9,960 bases of DNA from positions 1 to 9,960 of the forward strand of contig CANQHW010000037.1 in the NCBI GenBank assembly GCA_947623855.1, written 5' to 3'. The notes under the pieces are model-generated. The model worked only from the letters and a program-made list of their open reading frames with translations. It was not told the origin of the DNA and did not search any database. Source of the DNA: an uncultured Bacilli bacterium. GTDB taxonomy: Bacteria; Bacillota_I; Bacilli_A; RF39; UBA660. Every line of letters begins with the position of its first letter. Position 1 is the first letter of the stretch. Positions 7,262 through 9,960 of the stretch are shown in pieces. The translations under genes were made by a program, and so were the position numbers.

Positions 7262-8558
7262 CTCTTTAACTGATAAATTAGAAGAATTTAAAACCCTTAA
7301 ACCGGGAGAAGTAACAATGTATGTGTGTGGACCCACTGTTTATAACTATGTCCATATTGGTAACATGCGTCCCGTTCTTACTTTTGATATGGTTAGTAAC
7401 TACTTTAAATATTTAGGTTATAATGTTAGATACGCTAGTAATTTTACCGATATCAACCCTAAAATCATTACGGCTGCTAAAGAACTAGGTATAACCGAAA
7501 GAGAAGTTGCAGATAAGTTTATTAAAGCTTACCTAGATGATTTACAAAGTTATAACTGTAATGAAATAACCTATCGTCCTAAAGTAATAGATAATCTAGA
7601 TGCTATCTATGATTTTATTACTAAACTAATCGAAAAAGATTATGCTTATGTCGTTGATGGTGATGTTTATTTTAGAGTTACTAAAATCAAAAATTATGGT
7701 ATTCTATCTAATCAAAATATCGAGGAACTAGAAAGTGGAGCTAGAGTCGAAGTTGATGAAAAAAAAGAAGATCCTCTAGATTTTGCTTTATGGCGTAAAA
7801 CAACCGAAGGTGAACAATTTTCTTCTCCCTGGGGTTTAGGAATACCTGGATGGCATACCGAATGTGTTGTTATGATTAATAATCTATTTGGTAGTAAAAT
7901 TGATATCCATGGGGGCGGAGTTGACCTAAAATTCCCGCATCATGAAAATGAAATCGCTCAAAGTATGGCTCTAAATAATAATACTATTGCTAATTATTGG
8001 ATGCATAATGGTCATATCAATATTGATGGAACTAAAATGAGTAAAAGTTTAAATAACTTTGTCTTAGCTAAAGACTTTATAAAAATGCATAATCCTAATG
8101 AAGTAAAACTAGCTTTATTTAAAACCCATTATCGTTTACCATTTAATATCAGTGAAGATCTATTTAAAGAAGCAAAAATTTTAAATGATAAAATATTTAA
8201 TGCTTTAAAACAAGCTAACCTTTATCTTAAATTAAACAATGAACCAACCGGAATACTTCAAAAAGACCCTAATATTAATGCTATAATGGACGAAGACTTT
8301 AATACTCCTAATCTTATAACTTATTTAACTGATTTAATAAAAGAATTAAATATCAAAATCCGTAATAAAGATAAAATAAGTTCTACCTATGATAAAATAA
8401 CTCTTATAAATAATATCCTAGGACTAAAATATGATTTATATACTATTACTGATGAAGATCTATCTTTATATAATAAATGGTTAGAATATAAAGAAAATAA
8501 AAACTTTGAAGAAGCTGATAAAATACGTCATAACCTAGAAAGTAAAGGAGTATTATAG
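7248..8558 (+). CDS. cysS: Cysteinyl-tRNA synthetase
   Basis: A 436-residue class I synthetase that attaches cysteine to tRNA-Cys. HIGN (36-39) and KMSKS (263-267) are the ATP-site signatures. Zinc ligands fit Cys27, Cys206 (GWHTEC), His231 and Glu235 (HHENE). The protein is about 30 residues shorter than typical because it ends right after the helix ADKIRHNLESKGVL, lacking the usual tail with a DTPQGTRW-like motif. The conserved D-D-K of the TDVDDKI segment reads TDINPKI here, a local oddity. The ATG at 7248 is chosen because it aligns with family N-termini; a GTG at 7239 in frame would add only three residues. The start overlaps gltX by 14 bases without a clear ribosome binding site, which points to coupling. 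The last codons AGT AAA GGA GTA supply the binding site of the next gene. Confidence 0.96.
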   Translation: MKIYNSLTDKLEEFKTLKPGEVTMYVCGPTVYNYVHIGNMRPVLTFDMVSNYFKYLGYNVRYASNFTDINPKIITAAKELGITEREVADKFIKAYLDDLQSYNCNEITYRPKVIDNLDAIYDFITKLIEKDYAYVVDGDVYFRVTKIKNYGILSNQNIEELESGARVEVDEKKEDPLDFALWRKTTEGEQFSSPWGLGIPGWHTECVVMINNLFGSKIDIHGGGVDLKFPHHENEIAQSMALNNNTIANYWMHNGHINIDGTKMSKSLNNFVLAKDFIKMHNPNEVKLALFKTHYRLPFNISEDLFKEAKILNDKIFNALKQANLYLKLNNEPTGILQKDPNINAIMDEDFNTPNLITYLTDLIKELNIKIRNKDKISSTYDKITLINNILGLKYDLYTITDEDLSLYNKWLEYKENKNFEEADKIRHNLESKGVL

Positions 8559-9226
8559 TGGATTTAATAATATTAATAGCTATTTTAATAATCCCCGCTA
8601 TAGCCCAAGCAAATATCTCTAAAACCTATCAAAAATATTTACAAATAAATTCTAAAATAAATCTATCTGGAGTAGAAATAGCTCGTAAAATACTCGATGC
8701 TAATAATCTTAAAGATATTTATGTTGTTGAAACTAAAGGAGTCTTAACTGATCACTATGACCCTCAAAGAAAAGTTGTAAGATTATCTAAAGATATCTTT
8801 CATGGTACCTCTATAGCTAGTATCAGTGTTGCAGCCCACGAATGTGGGCATGCTATCCAAGATAAAGAAGGTTATGGCCCTTTAAAACTTCGTTCTTTAA
8901 TTTATCCCATAGTTAATATTGCTACCAGTATATCTTACTTTATTATCTTATTAGGAATACTTATGCAATTACTTAATGTCATATATTTAGGTATAGCTTT
9001 AACCACTATGGGTTTAGTATTTCAAATTATAACTTTACCTGTTGAGTTTGATGCTAGTAATAGAGCTATCCAAGAATTAGAAAAATTAAAATTAGTCACA
9101 ACCAATGAAAGTGATGGTTCTAAAGAAGTCTTAAAAAGTGCAGCATTAACTTATGTTGCAGGTGTTCTAGCTAGTATTCTTCAAATATTAAGATTATTAT
9201 TACTTGTCCAAAATCGTGACGATTAA
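8558..9226 (+). CDS. yugP: YugP-family membrane zinc metallopeptidase
   Basis: A 222-residue integral membrane protein matching the YugP/neutral zinc metallopeptidase family (about 225 residues). An N-terminal hydrophobic segment (1-18) is followed by a conserved cytosol- or surface-facing region with LTDHYDP and VRLSKDIF. The zinc motif HECGH (94-98) follows, with Glu95 as the likely catalytic base. Two or three more membrane segments cover about 115-160, then PVEFDASNRA (161-170), whose Glu163 is a likely third zinc ligand, and a final hydrophobic helix (about 195-216). The GTG start shares its G with the cysS stop (TAGTG), and AAAGGAG (8544-8550) is seven bases upstream, so the start is well supported. 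Substrates of this family are not known. A position behind synthetase genes suggests only shared growth-linked transcription. Confidence 0.93.
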   Translation: MDLIILIAILIIPAIAQANISKTYQKYLQINSKINLSGVEIARKILDANNLKDIYVVETKGVLTDHYDPQRKVVRLSKDIFHGTSIASISVAAHECGHAIQDKEGYGPLKLRSLIYPIVNIATSISYFIILLGILMQLLNVIYLGIALTTMGLVFQIITLPVEFDASNRAIQELEKLKLVTTNESDGSKEVLKSAALTYVAGVLASILQILRLLLLVQNRDD

Positions 9227-9250
9227 CTACTAAAAATTTTAAACTTAAAT

Positions 9251-9292
9251 GCACCCCGCCCACCGGAAAAAGCTTGACGGGGGGGGGGGTGT
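9251..9292 (+). terminator. GC-rich stem-loop overlapping a poly-G tract; possible terminator
   Basis: GCACCCC-G-CCC-A-CC (9251-9264) can pair with the G run and following TGT (9279-9292), with two mismatches and a 14-base loop. It stands about 25 bases after the yugP stop, where a terminator is expected and none other is visible. The T run after it is poor (CATTTGAT), and the right arm is the same G tract that lies between the -35 and -10 boxes of the next gene. It may serve both roles. Confidence 0.45.
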
Positions 9293-9305
9293 CATTTGAT
9301 ATGAT
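9274..9305 (+). promoter_or_regulatory. Promoter with G11 tract in the spacer, likely phase-variable
   Basis: TTGACG (9274-9279, five of six consensus bases) and an extended -10 TGATATGAT (9297-9305, TG-n-TATGAT) flank a homopolymer of 11 G (9279-9289). The hexamer spacing is 20 bases, three longer than optimal; a tract of eight G would give 17. Start of transcription is expected near 9312. In a genome this AT-rich such a run is not expected by chance. Homopolymers at this position switch surface genes in Neisseria (poly-G in porA) and Mycoplasma hyorhinis (poly-A in vlp promoters). Confidence 0.65.
9279..9289. repeat. Homopolymeric G tract (11 G)
   Basis: Eleven consecutive G residues, far the longest G or C run in the window. 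It begins at the last base of the -35 box and lies wholly within the promoter spacer. Such mononucleotide tracts are prone to slippage during replication. Confidence 0.9.
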
Positions 9306-9334
9306 ATATACATAAAGGTAGGTTATGTATATAT
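9304..9334. promoter_or_regulatory. Perfect 12-bp inverted repeat around the ribosome binding site
   Basis: ATATATACATAA (9304-9315) and TTATGTATATAT (9323-9334) are exact reverse complements. The 7-base loop AGGTAGG (9316-9322) holds the ribosome binding site, and the right arm contains the first two bases of the start codon at 9333. It overlaps the -10 end and the expected transcription start, so it could be an operator for a dimeric repressor. In longer transcripts arriving from upstream it could form an RNA hairpin that hides the start codon. Confidence 0.7.
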
Positions 9335-9960
9335 GTTTAGATTTAATCCGGAAAAAGAATTAAAGAAAATACAAAATGGTAGTAGAAATAAAGTAATAGG
9401 TTTTGTATTTCTATTATTATTTGTCTCAGTAATAAGTTATTCTTTTGCTCTATATCAGGTAAGATACTCTAAAAGAATAATATATACGAGAGTAAAAATA
9501 AATCGAAAAGATATAGAGTTAGCAGTAAAGGTAGAAGGAGAAGAAGGTAATTTAGATCATTTTCCATCTAAAGAAGATGGGTATACCTATTCTAGGACAG
9601 TATGTGATAATGAAGATGTAACAACAATAGATTGGATTGAAAAAGATTGGAAACTAAACTTATTAACTTCTGGTCCTAATAAATGTACTGTATATTTTAA
9701 TGCCCCAGTAAAATATACCATAACTGCTAGAGTAGTAGGAGAAGGCGGAAGTGTTGAACCATCAGAACAAACAGTAATTAAAGATTGGGATAGTGATTAC
9801 TTTACCGTAAGCCTAGTAGAAAGAACTAACATTAAAAACATCGAATGTAGTAATAATCAAAAAGTATCCAGAGATGGAAATAAATTTAAAGTAACAAGTG
9901 TAAGTAACAATAGTACATGTACTATTACAACTGCCAAAGGAAAACAATTAAATACTTACT
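9333..9960 (+). CDS. Membrane-anchored extracellular repeat protein (partial, 3' end beyond window)
   Basis: The first 209 codons of an open frame that continues past the window edge. A basic N-terminus is followed by one hydrophobic segment (about 21-41) with no evident cleavage site, suggesting an anchor with the bulk outside. Two beta-rich modules follow, each with a cysteine pair that could form a disulfide. One is residues about 57-122 (Cys91, Cys118; TYSRTVCDN...WIEKDWKLNL...NKCTVYF). The other is about 127-200 (Cys172, Cys196; YTITARVVGEGGSVEPSEQTV...NIECSN...STCTITT), resembling the Gly-Ser-Val-x-Pro-Ser repeats of bacterial Ig-like or InlB-B-like surface repeats. These resemblances are by eye. 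The ATG at 9333 is chosen because upstream in-frame starts are missing and TAGG (9319-9322) is 10 bases away. A different-frame ATG at 9325 opens only 12 codons. Codon choice leans more to AGA, GTA and ACA than in neighbouring genes. Likely an adhesin or other surface protein. Confidence 0.85.
   Translation, partial: MFRFNPEKELKKIQNGSRNKVIGFVFLLLFVSVISYSFALYQVRYSKRIIYTRVKINRKDIELAVKVEGEEGNLDHFPSKEDGYTYSRTVCDNEDVTTIDWIEKDWKLNLLTSGPNKCTVYFNAPVKYTITARVVGEGGSVEPSEQTVIKDWDSDYFTVSLVERTNIKNIECSNNQKVSRDGNKFKVTSVSNNSTCTITTAKGKQLNTY

Noticed and set aside
9279..9289. G-quadruplex in the G tract
   Set aside because: A single 11-base run could only form a two-layer structure with one-base loops, which cannot be supported; slippage is the simpler reading.
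1..9960. Phage, insertion sequence or CRISPR array
   Set aside because: No transposase, integrase, terminal inverted repeats of IS type or regularly spaced repeats were seen; the genes are mostly ordinary chromosomal ones.
1..9960. Mycoplasma-type code with TGA as tryptophan
   Set aside because: All genes stay open under the standard code with tryptophan from TGG at expected conserved sites, such as MWNRD in the LtaS-like protein.

Overview
The window is a compact, very AT-rich piece of a low-GC Gram-positive chromosome. Tryptophan is read from TGG in every gene, all stops are TAA or TAG, ribosome binding sites are strong AGGAGG-type, and a lipoteichoic-acid synthase homologue is present. 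Together these suggest an uncultured gut-type Bacilli/Mollicutes-related lineage (RF39- or Erysipelotrichia-like) using the standard code. This placement is inference.

Layout. (1) 1-144: a tRNA-Gly(GCC) on the minus strand with encoded CCA, its own promoter and a good terminator. (2) 189-2939: a divergently transcribed pair, an LtaS-type phosphoglycerol transferase and an overlapping gene for a single-pass membrane protein of unknown function, closed by a terminator. (3) 2942-5755: a ClpC-like ATPase with an intact first ATPase domain but a collapsed second one, followed by two small beta-rich WG-repeat-like proteins; a terminator-like hairpin separates the two small genes. (4) 5786-9226: a tightly packed gltX-cysS-yugP operon with overlapping genes. 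(5) 9227-9960: a short, highly structured control region, then the first 209 codons of a membrane-anchored surface protein that runs off the window.

The two most notable items are the 9250-9335 control region and the ClpC-like protein. In the control region, a run of 11 G lies between a near-consensus -35 box and an extended -10 box. Directly after it, a perfect 12-bp inverted repeat holds the ribosome binding site in its loop and the start codon in its right arm. Since the gene encodes an extracellular cysteine-paired repeat protein, this looks like a phase-variable promoter for a surface protein, with a second layer of control at the start codon. The ClpC-like protein has lost the Walker A, Walker B and pore-loop motifs of its second ATPase domain. 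It ends two residues after an Ile-Gly-Phe tripeptide that corresponds to the ClpP-docking loop of full-length ClpC.
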